Positions 24,529 through 33,609 are shown, counted from the stretch's first letter. The stretch is DNA of 64,000 bases from Bacteroidia bacterium (GCA_016218155.1 JACREQ010000011.1:1-64000), one strand, 5' to 3'. The notes: generated from the letters alone by a model not told the origin. Made by a program: numbers and translations.

Positions 24529-25596
24529 TTATTTCTTATCCAGACTATAATAAACCGAGAATACATTTGAGTAAAGTGCAATAGATTGATCACCAATATC
24601 TGTTAATGCGTAATCTAAGCCAAATCGTTTATAACGAATACCAATACCGATATTTGGTTGGAAAGTAGTTTCATCTTTGCCATCAATGCTGGGAACCTTT
24701 TGAATATTTCCCAAACCCATTCTGAGATAAACAATTTTATTATAAGAAAATTCAAAACCAATATGTGGATCGATACTTATTGGATCTGATTTAACCAGCA
24801 CATCACGTTTACCGTCAAATGTCATGTCAGCATTAAGTTCAGCTAATCCATCAAATTTTTTATAAATATTGAAATGATATGCAGTACCTAATATTAATTT
24901 AGGCATAGTAATCTCCAAACCGTTTTTTGGAATTTCGTTTCCGGTTTTATTAAATGCCTCTTCAAATGTTGAAGTATTAAATTTCCAAGCATTAAATGTT
25001 GTGGTAATATCCCTTGCCATTGCGCCAAAAGACCATTTGCCTTTATCGTATTGTGCACTAGCATCTAGCCCAAACCCCCATGCTGATGCAAATTTTCCAG
25101 CAATTCTTCTTATTACTTTTGCATTTGCTCCATAGCGTAATCCCGGAATAGTAGATTTACGTGCATAGCTAAACATAAATGCATAATCGGCAATAGAAAA
25201 ACTTGAAATTTTATCGTAGTTTATATTTCCATTATTGTCAACTAAATCCAAAGTGTTTGGGATATCATCAACACCAAAACGAACTAATGTAAAGCCTATT
25301 GCTGATGAATCTGAGTTTTTAAATGCAACAGCACCATAATCAAGTTTTGCAATACCTGCAAAATATTCAGCATGCATAACACCCATATTAAGGTTGTGTT
25401 CTAAATTTAAAAGACCAGAAGGATTCCAGTAACCTGCTGTTACATCATTAACTGAAGCAACAGATGAATTAGCCATTGCTAATGAACGTGCTCCAACGCC
25501 TACAGATAAAAATTCGTTACTATATTTTGGAGCCTGAGCAAAACTGCCGGATACAAAAACAAGTAATGCAATAACTATCAGAATATTCTTTGGCAT
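24529..25596 (-). CDS. PorV/PorQ-family outer-membrane protein
   Basis: A 355-residue protein with signal peptide (about 1-20, GSFAQA) and the family opening FLSVGVGARSLAMANSSVA followed by AGYWNPSGL. Alternating strands predict a FadL-like 14-strand barrel. PorV shuttles T9SS cargo to the attachment complex, and PorQ-like paralogues are common in the phylum. It sits alone, divergent from pssA. Whether this is PorV itself or a PorQ-like paralogue is undecided. Confidence 0.85.
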   Translation of the reverse strand: MPKNILIVIALLVFVSGSFAQAPKYSNEFLSVGVGARSLAMANSSVASVNDVTAGYWNPSGLLNLEHNLNMGVMHAEYFAGIAKLDYGAVAFKNSDSSAIGFTLVRFGVDDIPNTLDLVDNNGNINYDKISSFSIADYAFMFSYARKSTIPGLRYGANAKVIRRIAGKFASAWGFGLDASAQYDKGKWSFGAMARDITTTFNAWKFNTSTFEEAFNKTGNEIPKNGLEITMPKLILGTAYHFNIYKKFDGLAELNADMTFDGKRDVLVKSDPISIDPHIGFEFSYNKIVYLRMGLGNIQKVPSIDGKDETTFQPNIGIGIRYKRFGLDYALTDIGDQSIALYSNVFSVYYSLDKK

Positions 25597-25641
25597 AATT
25601 TGATTTTTCCTATAATTGTAAAAATAATAATTTTTAAGCTA

Positions 25642-25673
25642 TTGTAAAAGCATTGTAAATTAACTTATTTTTG
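25642..25673 (+). promoter_or_regulatory. Candidate pssA promoter
   Basis: TTG (25642-25644) and TATTTTTG (25666-25673) match the Bacteroidota -33 and -7 boxes with a 21-bp spacer, leaving a leader of about 75 nt before pssA. Confidence 0.45.
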
Positions 25674-25754
25674 TTCGGATTATTGCATAAATAAAATAAA
25701 AATTGAAACTAAGTTAAAATTCTGAATTACTATTTTTTATAAAATTTTAAAATA

Positions 25755-26519
25755 ATGAATCCTCTTAAGCATATACCAAATTTTATCACTTCACTTAATG
25801 TGTTAGCTGGTTGCCTTTCTATTGTGGCATCTGTTGAAGGCTTTCCGGTACTTGCTGCTTTTTTTATTTTAGCAGCTGCAGTTCTTGATTTTTTTGATGG
25901 CTTTTTTGCACGGCTTTTAAAAGCATATTCTGATATTGGTAAAGAACTTGATTCGTTAGCAGATGTAATAAGTTTTGGTGTTGCACCTGCATTTATTATT
26001 TATAATTTACTTAAGTCGGTATTAATTATTAATGAGATATCATTTGAAACAGTTTCAATTGAAGATGGTCTTTTGCTTATTTCTCCATTTTTATTAGTGA
26101 TTTTTTCAGCATTGCGACTTGCAAAATTTAATGTTGATACTCGTCAGACTTCGTCGTTTATTGGATTGCCAACTCCTGCAAATGCAATATTAATAGCATC
26201 TTTGCCGATGGTAATGGCTTATACAGGAAGTATGAAATATTTTTTCATTTTTTTAAATTTAAAATTCTTAATACCACTAATTTTTATTCAATGTTTTCTT
26301 TTGGTTAGTCCAATTCCAATGTTTGCACTTAAATTTAAAAATTTTGCATTAAAAGAAAATCTTGTACGTTATATTTTCATAATACTTGTTATTGTATTAA
26401 TTATTGCATTCAAGATAGTTGCAATGCCATTAATAATTGTACTTTATGTTATATTAAGTATAATAAATGCAATAGTTTGTAAATTCTTTTGCAAAAAACA
26501 CAAAACAGGAACTGTTTAA
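25755..26519 (+). CDS. pssA: CDP-diacylglycerol-serine O-phosphatidyltransferase
   Basis: A 254-residue integral membrane enzyme with the full CDP-alcohol phosphatidyltransferase motif D-G-x2-A-R-x8-G-x3-D-x3-D from Asp48 to Asp70, an N-terminus HIPNFITSLNVLAGC and about seven membrane segments. It joins serine to CDP-diacylglycerol to make phosphatidylserine, the precursor of phosphatidylethanolamine. The gene stands alone. Distinguishing it from a phosphatidylglycerol or archaetidylserine synthase rests on overall likeness to type II PssA. Confidence 0.9.
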   Translation: MNPLKHIPNFITSLNVLAGCLSIVASVEGFPVLAAFFILAAAVLDFFDGFFARLLKAYSDIGKELDSLADVISFGVAPAFIIYNLLKSVLIINEISFETVSIEDGLLLISPFLLVIFSALRLAKFNVDTRQTSSFIGLPTPANAILIASLPMVMAYTGSMKYFFIFLNLKFLIPLIFIQCFLLVSPIPMFALKFKNFALKENLVRYIFIILVIVLIIAFKIVAMPLIIVLYVILSIINAIVCKFFCKKHKTGTV

Positions 26520-26543
26520 TTTTAAAGCATATTTTGAAACAAT

Positions 26544-26565
26544 TTGCTGTGGCGAACAAAATGAC
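26544..26565 (-). repeat. Degenerate copy of GTCAT-GTTCGCC extragenic element
   Basis: Read on the minus strand it begins GTCATTTTGTTCGCC and ends GCAA. It aligns with GTCATGCTGTTCGCC of the element at 29500-29557, so related elements flank polA on both sides. It is short and imperfect. Confidence 0.45.
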
Positions 26566-26642
26566 GAGAAGGCGTTTGTTTAAACCATTTTAAATTTTTA
26601 ATTAAATTACTTTGTAGGCTATATAATTAATAAATTTTAGGC

Positions 26643-26692
26643 ACTTTAAACTTTAAGTACTTTAGGCACTTTTTTATTTTCTATATTTACAA
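26643..26692 (+). promoter_or_regulatory. Upstream element shared by polA and mutS (polA copy)
   Basis: 35 bp (26643-26677) beginning ACTTTAAAC and ending GGCACTTTTTTAT are identical to 36672-36706 upstream of mutS, in the same orientation to the gene. ATATTTACAA follows in both (here after a 5-bp insertion). The element is built of ACTTTAA/ACTTTAGGC-like units, and TTTAGGCACTTT also occurs at 26636-26647. It lies 11-61 bp upstream of the polA ATG. It could be a shared regulatory site or a dispersed repeat. Confidence 0.6.
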
Positions 26693-26703
26693 AAAATCCT
26701 TTT

Positions 26704-29496
26704 ATGTCGAAAAAACTTTTTCTTCTCGATGCTTATGCCCTTATTTTTAGAGCACATTATGCTTTTATTAAAAATCCAAGAATAACTTCGAAAGGCTTAA
26801 ATACTTCCGCAATATTTGGTTTTCTAAATGCTTTAGTGGATATTTTACAAAAAGAAAAACCTACGCACCTTGCTGTTGCTTTTGATTCAGGAGCAAAAAC
26901 TTTTCGACATGATAAATTCCCTGCATATAAAGCTAATCGTGATGCCACTCCTGAGGATATTAAATTATCAGTTCCGTATATTAAAAGTTTATTAGATGCA
27001 TTTAATATTCCAATTTATGAGGTGCCGGGTTTTGAGGCTGATGATGTGATTGGTACTCTTGCAAAGCAAGCATCAGAGCAAGATTTTATAACTTATATGA
27101 TGACTCCTGATAAGGATTTTTGTCAGTTAGTTTCTCAAAATGTTTTTATGTACAAACCAAGCCGTTCCGGTAATGGTGTTGAAATATGGGGAATACCCGA
27201 AGTTAAAAAGAATTTCGAAGTTGATTATCCTAGTCAGGTTATTGATATTCTTGGATTGTGGGGAGATGCATCAGATAATATACCCGGAGCACCTGGTATT
27301 GGTGAAAAAACTGCAAAAAAACTTATTAAAGAATACGGAAGCATTGAGGCAATACTGCATAATGTTAGTAAACTTCAGGGAAAGGTAAAGGAAACACTTC
27401 AGAATAATACTGAACAGGTTTTATTATCAAAAGAACTAGCAACAATATGTACTGAAGTACCAATTAAAGTTCATGATGAGGAAATGAAATTGAGCGATCC
27501 AGATATCCCTAAACTTACTGCTTTGCTTGATGAGCTTGAATTTAAAACAATCGCACCGCGAATTTTGAGAATGAGACCAGCCTCTGGTGATGTTGTAAAT
27601 GTAGAACCTGCAAAAGTTCATAACAAAATGCAGCCTTCGCTTTGGGATTTGCCAGTGCCAGATCAGATTCCTCAGAAAGATTATAAAACAATTAAAGATA
27701 TTGAGCATAATTATCAATTGGTAAACACTAATGAAAAGATTGATGAACTAATTTCAATGCTCGAAAAATCTGAATCGTTTTGTTTTGATACTGAAACAAC
27801 CGGTTTAGATCCTTTGCAGAGCGATATAGTTGGTCTGGCAATTTCTATAAAACCTCATGAAGCATTTTACGTCCCTTTTTCACATAATCGTGATGAGGCA
27901 ATTTTACGATTAGAAAAATTTAGAAATATTTTAGAGAATTCAAATAAAGAGAAAATTGGTCAGAACATTAAGTACGATATTCTTGTTTTAAGTACTTATA
28001 ATATTGTTGTAAAAGGTAAACTGTTTGATACAATGATTGCGCATTACCTTATGCAGCCAGATTTACGTCACAATATGGATTTTTTAGCCAGAACATATTT
28101 AAATTATTTACCGGTTCCGATTGAAGATTTGATTGGGAAAAAAGGAGTAAATCAGTTAAATATGCGTTTGGTTGATGTCGAAAAAATTAAAGAATATTCA
28201 GGCGAAGATGCAGATATAACATTGCAACTAAAAGAAATATTTGAACCTAAATTAAAAGAACTTGGTTTGTATACTTTGTTTACAGATATGGAAATGCCGT
28301 TAATTCATGTGCTTGCTGCTATTGAAAAAACCGGTGTTAAAGTTGATGAAAAAGTTCTTAAAGATTATTCGGTAATATTAAAAGGTGAATTGCAGAAGTT
28401 CGAAAGTGAGATATATGCAATGGCTGGTTCGCAGTTTAATATTAATTCTCCTAAGCAACTTGGCGAAATACTTTTCGATAAAATGAAAATTTCAGATGAT
28501 GCCAAGCTAACAAAGACAAAACAATATTCAACAGGCGAGGAGGAGTTAGTTAAATATGCAGGCAAACATGAAATAATTAACAAAATACTCGAATATCGTT
28601 CTGTGCAGAAATTATTAAGTACTTATGTTGATGCTTTGCCATTATTAATTAATCACAAAACGCGTCGTTTGCATACTTCTTTTAATCAGGCTGTGACTGC
28701 AACAGGGAGACTAAGTTCTAATAACCCAAATTTGCAAAATATTCCAATTAAAGAAATTAGAGGTAGAGAAATTCGCAAAGCATTTATTCCGGGACAAAAA
28801 GATTTTGTTTTTCTATCTGCCGATTATTCGCAGATTGAATTGAGGTTAATGGCACATCTTAGTCAGGATGCTGCAATGATGGAAGCTTTTGTGCAGAATG
28901 AGGATATCCACACCGCAACTGCTGCGAAAATTTATAAAATATCAAATGCTGAGGTAACCCGCGAACAACGTTCACGTGCAAAGACTGCAAACTTTGGAAT
29001 TATTTATGGTATTTCTGCATTCGGACTTTCGCAACGATTAAATATTTCCCGCACTGATGCAAAGCAATTAATTGATCAGTATTTTGAGACCTATCCGCGC
29101 GTAAAAGCATATATGGAAGAATGTATTTTACTTGCCAGAAATAATGGTTATGTTGAAACATTGTATGGTCGACGCAGAATGTTGACAGATATAAATTCTA
29201 AAAACGGAATGGAGCGTGGAATGGCAGAACGTAATGCTATAAATGCACCAATACAAGGCTCTGCTGCTGATATTATCAAAATTGCTATGATTAAGGTTTA
29301 TAAAGCATTTCAGGAAAAACAACTTTGTTCAAGAATGTTGTTACAGGTTCATGATGAGTTGGATTTTGAAGTTGCCCCAAATGAAATTGAAGCCGTAACA
29401 ACGATTGTAAAATACGAAATGGAGAATGCAATTAACCTCTCAGTTCCTTTACTTGTTGAGGTTGGCACAGGGGTTAACTGGATGGATGCGCATTAG
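26704..29496 (+). CDS. polA: DNA polymerase I
   Basis: 930 residues with all three domains. The 5'-3' nuclease is at about 1-290 (LLDAYALIFRAHYAF, AFDSGAKTFRH, GFEADDVIGTLA). The 3'-5' exonuclease is at about 330-520 with intact catalytic motifs FDTETTGLDP, QNIKYD and YSGEDAD, so proofreading is expected. The family A polymerase is C-terminal, with motif A DYSQIELRLMAH, motif B RAKTANFGIIYG and motif C QVHDELDFE. It fills gaps in repair and removes RNA primers. Length is typical. The shared polA/mutS element and a TATATTTAC stretch lie just upstream. Confidence 0.97.
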   Translation: MSKKLFLLDAYALIFRAHYAFIKNPRITSKGLNTSAIFGFLNALVDILQKEKPTHLAVAFDSGAKTFRHDKFPAYKANRDATPEDIKLSVPYIKSLLDAFNIPIYEVPGFEADDVIGTLAKQASEQDFITYMMTPDKDFCQLVSQNVFMYKPSRSGNGVEIWGIPEVKKNFEVDYPSQVIDILGLWGDASDNIPGAPGIGEKTAKKLIKEYGSIEAILHNVSKLQGKVKETLQNNTEQVLLSKELATICTEVPIKVHDEEMKLSDPDIPKLTALLDELEFKTIAPRILRMRPASGDVVNVEPAKVHNKMQPSLWDLPVPDQIPQKDYKTIKDIEHNYQLVNTNEKIDELISMLEKSESFCFDTETTGLDPLQSDIVGLAISIKPHEAFYVPFSHNRDEAILRLEKFRNILENSNKEKIGQNIKYDILVLSTYNIVVKGKLFDTMIAHYLMQPDLRHNMDFLARTYLNYLPVPIEDLIGKKGVNQLNMRLVDVEKIKEYSGEDADITLQLKEIFEPKLKELGLYTLFTDMEMPLIHVLAAIEKTGVKVDEKVLKDYSVILKGELQKFESEIYAMAGSQFNINSPKQLGEILFDKMKISDDAKLTKTKQYSTGEEELVKYAGKHEIINKILEYRSVQKLLSTYVDALPLLINHKTRRLHTSFNQAVTATGRLSSNNPNLQNIPIKEIRGREIRKAFIPGQKDFVFLSADYSQIELRLMAHLSQDAAMMEAFVQNEDIHTATAAKIYKISNAEVTREQRSRAKTANFGIIYGISAFGLSQRLNISRTDAKQLIDQYFETYPRVKAYMEECILLARNNGYVETLYGRRRMLTDINSKNGMERGMAERNAINAPIQGSAADIIKIAMIKVYKAFQEKQLCSRMLLQVHDELDFEVAPNEIEAVTTIVKYEMENAINLSVPLLVEVGTGVNWMDAH

Positions 29497-29499
29497 CAT

Positions 29500-29557
29500 T
29501 TTGTCATGCTGTTCGCCGTGGCGAATTGATTCAACATCTCCTTAAAAGTATGACAAA
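29500..29557. repeat. Extragenic palindromic element with TTTGTCAT ends
   Basis: Inverted ends TTTGTCAT (29500-29507) and ATGACAAA (29550-29557) enclose the perfect hairpin TTCGCC-GT-GGCGAA (29512-29525). The left end TTTTGTCATxCTG is shared with the element at 32586-32656. It lies 4 bp after the polA stop and may serve as its 3' hairpin. Confidence 0.6.
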
Positions 29558-29669
29558 TCCCTATTTCATAGTTAGTGTCTTACAAACATTATTTATTAAA
29601 TTAAATTTTGTAATGAAATATTAATAGTTATTTTTATACTATGAAATATTATTTAATAATTACAAAAAC

Positions 29670-30083
29670 ATGAAATACTTTGTTATATTTTCTTTAATAA
29701 TAATTATATTAAATGCTTGTACAAGCCCTGATTTTACTGAAACTGGCATGAAAGTAATGGAAAAATTCGAAGAAAAGTATCATTGTTGGAGGGTTAATTT
29801 TGCTACTGTTATTGATAATAATTCATCTAATAAACCAGATATTCCAATTGAGATTTATGAGTGTGAAGGTAGACTTGCATTTGATTCAATATCGGAAGAA
29901 GATACTGTATTTTTCAAAAATTTTGCGGAGGAGTTGCTTAAAGAATGCAAAAATATGAATAAATTTAATGGTATTGCGTTGACTCTTCATCCTGATGAAG
30001 AATCTATGCATTCTAAAAGCTTTAATTTCATAATAAACAATGCAAATGAAATTATATTTGTTGATTATTATTATTATTATTAA
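29670..30083 (+). CDS. Small lipoprotein, unknown
   Basis: A 137-residue lipoprotein with lipobox LNACT (lipidated Cys17) and a mainly polar mature part. No family was recognised. The protein ends in five Tyr encoded by a run of TAT codons before TAA. It is flanked by extragenic palindromes and followed by a strong terminator at 30123-30149. It is likely real given the signal sequence and the terminator, but the function is unknown. Confidence 0.6.
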   Translation: MKYFVIFSLIIIILNACTSPDFTETGMKVMEKFEEKYHCWRVNFATVIDNNSSNKPDIPIEIYECEGRLAFDSISEEDTVFFKNFAEELLKECKNMNKFNGIALTLHPDEESMHSKSFNFIINNANEIIFVDYYYYY

Positions 30084-30122
30084 CAAAAAAATAATAGTAA
30101 AATGCTGAATAACACCTCTTCC

Positions 30123-30149
30123 AAGGTTCGTGTCTCACGAACCTTTTTT
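30123..30149 (+). terminator. Terminator after the small lipoprotein gene
   Basis: The 10-bp arms AAGGTTCGTG and CACGAACCTT with loop TCT are followed by six T, about 40 bp past the stop. The hairpin belongs to the same palindrome type as 23579-23599. Confidence 0.85.
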
Positions 30150-30199
30150 ATTTCATGTTGTTTTATGGGGAAACGAAACAATATGAAAGTGTTAAAATA

Positions 30200-30230
30200 A
30201 AATAGCCATACAAAATTTGTATGGCTATTT
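30200..30230. terminator. Bidirectional terminator after AOR
   Basis: The 15-bp perfect arms AAATAGCCATACAAA and TTTGTATGGCTATTT are separated by one base (functionally a loop of AT pairs). It lies about 20 bp past the AOR stop, with T-rich sequence following on the minus strand (TTTTATTTTAA). Confidence 0.75.
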
Positions 30231-30250
30231 GTTATATTGATTAATTTAGG

Positions 30251-32404
30251 TTACTGCAATGGTGTAACAATTTCCAAAAGTTCCGGTAAATCCATTCCAA
30301 TAGATTTTAAACGTTCAATTGTTGGAATTCCGTTTGGTGTCCATCCACGGCGGAAATAAACAGCATCTAAAAGTTTTTCATATTGTTCTTCACGGAATTT
30401 TCTGGTGATAGCTACTTTTTCTTTTGTAGATTTTCCGGTTGGATCAATACCAATTTTTTCTTTCATCTGTTTGTCATAACGCTCTGCACGTGATTCGTAT
30501 TCTTCTTCGGTAACCGGACCAGCAGCACGGTATGGTTGTGCATCATGTTTACGTAAACCATATCCTCTACGAATATTAAAAATTCTCTGGAATTGATATA
30601 CTCTTTCAGATTGAACTATGATAGAATCTTTATCAACTTCAATTCCTGTAACAGCTTTGAATATTGTTACATAATTATCAACATGCTCAGGAACTTTTGC
30701 AGGTTCTTTTTGTTCGTGGTTATCTGCAGGCTCAACATCGTTCCATGGAAGTTTACATAATCCGTTTAATCCAAACCATGTACGGAACATAGGGAAATAA
30801 TACAAAGCTTCGGCTTTCTTTTCGAATGTAGGAATCTGGTTATTTACCATATCCATAAAAATAAGCCATGCTTCATCATGTTGTGGTCCTTTGTTAGTCA
30901 TTGCATATCCACCTTGTTGAGCCAAAGATTCTTTAGAAACATATTGTGAATATTCAAGACCTTTATTTTCCATTGCAATATCAAAAATGAACTGAGGATC
31001 GCCCCAGCCTTTTTCGATAAAATAATTTTTCATCCAGCGAACACCCATTCCAGCTATCTTACCAAAACCTTCGCCTCTTGAACATTGGTGTAATAGTTCC
31101 ATTGCTCCATCTGAGTTTCCGAAGTTTAATTTTAATCCACCGGTACGTTCGTCGTTAAGAATTCCATTTTCGTAGCATTCCATAACAAATCCCAAAATTG
31201 TTCCCCAACTGATAGTACAAATACCGTATGTGTCGCAATAGAAGTTAGCTTCAATAGTAAAATCAGGATCAAATATTCCAGCACATGAACCTAGTGATGC
31301 AGCTGTTTCATATTCTGGTCCGTCAACAATTACCAAATCATCTTTGTATGGTCCGGTGCGTAGTTTATAGTTATCTACACCTTTTGCACATGACATATTA
31401 CAACCTATCCAACAACCGTCAGGAACATTTTGTGTAAAACGGGCTTTATAAACATCAGCATGAACATTTATAGCATCTTTATGACTTCCGTATTTAAAGT
31501 TATTTGTTGGGAACAAATCATAGTCATTCATAATATGAGTAAGATGTGCAGTTCCTATTTTACGCATCTGGCATTGTGAATCGTCGAGTTCGCGCATCTC
31601 TTTATTGAAACGTTTACCACGTTCCATAATAGGAGCAAGGTCAACAACATTATTCAGATTTCCAGTAACACCAGCAACTTTACACACTATAGCTTTAATT
31701 CTTTTATCTCTGAAAACAGTACCAATACCACCACGACCCGCTTGTTTCAATCTTACTTTTTTACGTTTCATGTCAAAAAACGTAAAGTTTAGCATACCTA
31801 TAAGTGAATGATCGGCTGCAGTACCTGCTGAAACAACTGCAACGTTTTTCATGTCTCTTTCATCATTGGCGTACATTTCGTGAAGTTGTTCACCTAAAAC
31901 ATGACTGTCAATTGCTTCTAGTGGTGCATCTAAAACTTCAACTTTTCCATTTACTGCATCAATGAAAATAATTACGTCTTTTTCAGCCTTCCCTTGAATT
32001 TCAAAAGAATCGAAACCTGCGATTTTAAGAAACGGACCAAAATATCCTCCAACATTACTGTCTATAGGAATATCGGTTTGAGGAGAAAGGCTTACAACCA
32101 ATGATTTTCCAGTTCCTGAATATTGAGTAACTCCGCAAATTGGACCAGTGTTAATAATTATTTCGTTTTCAGGATCATTCCATTTTGTGTCTGGCTTTGT
32201 AGCATCCCATAATAATTTAAGACCGTAACCTCTTCCGCCGGTAAATTTTTCTTTCATTTCCTGAGGAACGTCTTTTATTTTTATGTCGTTATTGGATAAA
32301 TTTAAATATAAGATTTTGTCGGCATAACCTTTTTGTACAGGAGTAATAGTATACTTGAACTCTTTCAGTAGTTTATGCGAAGCTTTTAAATCTTGAATGT
32401 TCAT
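30251..32404 (-). CDS. aor: Aldehyde:ferredoxin oxidoreductase family protein
   Basis: A 717-residue member of the tungsten/molybdenum-pterin AOR family. The N-terminal pterin-binding motif is FTGGRGYGLKLLW (about 54-66), then TGPICGVTQYSGTGK and QAGRGGIGTVFRDKRIKAI. The cluster-binding cysteines read DGCWIGCNMSC, giving Cys331-x3-Cys335-x3-Cys339, with a further Cys in GLNGLCKL. The crystallised Pyrococcus enzyme has Cx2Cx3C, so the spacing here is one longer. Such enzymes oxidise aldehydes to acids with ferredoxin, in strict or facultative anaerobes. No cofactor or partner gene is nearby. A good promoter precedes it and a terminator follows, so it is monocistronic. The substrate is unknown. 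Confidence 0.9.
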   Translation of the reverse strand: MNIQDLKASHKLLKEFKYTITPVQKGYADKILYLNLSNNDIKIKDVPQEMKEKFTGGRGYGLKLLWDATKPDTKWNDPENEIIINTGPICGVTQYSGTGKSLVVSLSPQTDIPIDSNVGGYFGPFLKIAGFDSFEIQGKAEKDVIIFIDAVNGKVEVLDAPLEAIDSHVLGEQLHEMYANDERDMKNVAVVSAGTAADHSLIGMLNFTFFDMKRKKVRLKQAGRGGIGTVFRDKRIKAIVCKVAGVTGNLNNVVDLAPIMERGKRFNKEMRELDDSQCQMRKIGTAHLTHIMNDYDLFPTNNFKYGSHKDAINVHADVYKARFTQNVPDGCWIGCNMSCAKGVDNYKLRTGPYKDDLVIVDGPEYETAASLGSCAGIFDPDFTIEANFYCDTYGICTISWGTILGFVMECYENGILNDERTGGLKLNFGNSDGAMELLHQCSRGEGFGKIAGMGVRWMKNYFIEKGWGDPQFIFDIAMENKGLEYSQYVSKESLAQQGGYAMTNKGPQHDEAWLIFMDMVNNQIPTFEKKAEALYYFPMFRTWFGLNGLCKLPWNDVEPADNHEQKEPAKVPEHVDNYVTIFKAVTGIEVDKDSIIVQSERVYQFQRIFNIRRGYGLRKHDAQPYRAAGPVTEEEYESRAERYDKQMKEKIGIDPTGKSTKEKVAITRKFREEQYEKLLDAVYFRRGWTPNGIPTIERLKSIGMDLPELLEIVTPLQ

Positions 32405-32427
32405 TTTTGTAAGTATTTATTTTTTTA

Positions 32428-32457
32428 CAAATATAACTTTTTGCCTTGATCAAACAA
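32428..32457 (-). promoter_or_regulatory. AOR gene promoter
   Basis: On the minus strand, TTG (32457-32455), a 19-bp spacer and TATATTTG (32435-32428) match the Bacteroidota -33/-7 consensus. The -7 box lies 23 bp upstream of the ATG. Confidence 0.65.
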
Positions 32458-32585
32458 TATGATTTCTATCAATATGCAGTTGTTTACATAACGGTTTATA
32501 ACCTTTTTGTTTTGGTACGATTAATTAAAATGATGTTTTTTATATTTGCTACTGAGTAAATTATTTTTGTGAATTATAGACAGTT

Positions 32586-32656
32586 TTGTCATACTGAACA
32601 GAGTGAAGTATCTAATTATGTTGAGACCAGATTCTTCGTTATACTCAGAATGACAA
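32586..32656. repeat. 71-bp extragenic palindromic element
   Basis: The ends TTGTCATACTGA and TCAGAATGACAA are inverted repeats with 11 of 12 matches. The interior contains GAACAGAGTGAAGTATCT and ATTCTTCGTTAT. This layout resembles dispersed extragenic repeats widely seen in Bacteroidota genomes. It lies in the 284-bp gap upstream of the phosphoesterase gene. A relative is at 29500-29557. Confidence 0.65.
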
Positions 32657-32688
32657 TAAAGAAATAGTTTAAAATATTAAAATTTGAG

Positions 32689-33609
32689 ATGGAGTTAAGC
32701 GGAAGAGAAAAACTGGATTTTGTGGGTGATATTCACGCCAATAGTAGAAAGTTGCTGATTTTATTAGAAAAACTTGGGTACGAAAATACTGAAACAGGCT
32801 GGAAACATCCTGATAACAGGCAGCTTGTAGTGCTTGGTGATTTTATTAATGTTGGGTCAGATAATCGCCAGACTTTAGAAATTTTATATAAAATGTGGAT
32901 GAACAAATCTGCATTTATTATTTTGGGTAATCATGAATATTTTTTAGCGTGGTACTTTTTTAAACATGGAAGTAGTGCATTTACTTCTCCAAAATCTCCA
33001 TTATTGCCCGATTATGAAACTTTACTTGTGGAGTTTTCAAAAAATATTGATGAATTATGTGTATACGCTGAATGGTTAATGTGTTTGCCGCTATATATCA
33101 AAAATACTAAATTTAGAGCTGTGCATGCTTACTGGTCAGAAGAATTAATTGAACAACTTGCAAAATATAAAAACCTGAACGAAATATTTGCTTCATTTAA
33201 TGGCGAAAAACCTAAAAAGGAAAAGAAAATAAAAAGAGCTATAAATGAAATTGTTGAAGGAAGAAAGTTGTCATTATATATTAATGGTAAAACTGAAAAG
33301 CCAGTTAAGCTAAGAGTAAAATGGTGGCAAAATATTTATAATAAGCCTTTGCCACAAAGTATAATGACAAATAAGCCTGTGAAATACCCCAGTGTGACTG
33401 TAACTCCTGAATTATTTCCTGACTTTAAGCCTTATGAGGAAACAGAAAAACCTATATTTTTCGGACATTACTGGTTTCAGTCATTACCATATTTATTGAA
33501 AAATAATGCATGTTGTTTGGACTTTGGTGCAGCTAAAGGTGGGTATTTGTCGGCTTATAAGTGGGATGGAGAAATGCAGTTAGATGCAGCAAAGATTGTT
33601 TATGTATAA
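32689..33609 (+). CDS. Calcineurin-like metallophosphoesterase
   Basis: A 306-residue protein with the PPP-type motifs FVGDIHAN (Asp14, His16), VVLGDFINVG (Asp of the second motif), and ILGNHEYF. Late His residues occur in AVHAYW and FFGHYW. The second motif lacks the usual DRG, so it resembles bacterial bis(5'-nucleosyl)-tetraphosphatase/PrpE relatives only partly. It is probably a cytosolic phosphatase with two metal ions; the substrate is unknown. It is a single gene between AOR and the MutS block. Confidence 0.82.
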   Translation: MELSGREKLDFVGDIHANSRKLLILLEKLGYENTETGWKHPDNRQLVVLGDFINVGSDNRQTLEILYKMWMNKSAFIILGNHEYFLAWYFFKHGSSAFTSPKSPLLPDYETLLVEFSKNIDELCVYAEWLMCLPLYIKNTKFRAVHAYWSEELIEQLAKYKNLNEIFASFNGEKPKKEKKIKRAINEIVEGRKLSLYINGKTEKPVKLRVKWWQNIYNKPLPQSIMTNKPVKYPSVTVTPELFPDFKPYEETEKPIFFGHYWFQSLPYLLKNNACCLDFGAAKGGYLSAYKWDGEMQLDAAKIVYV

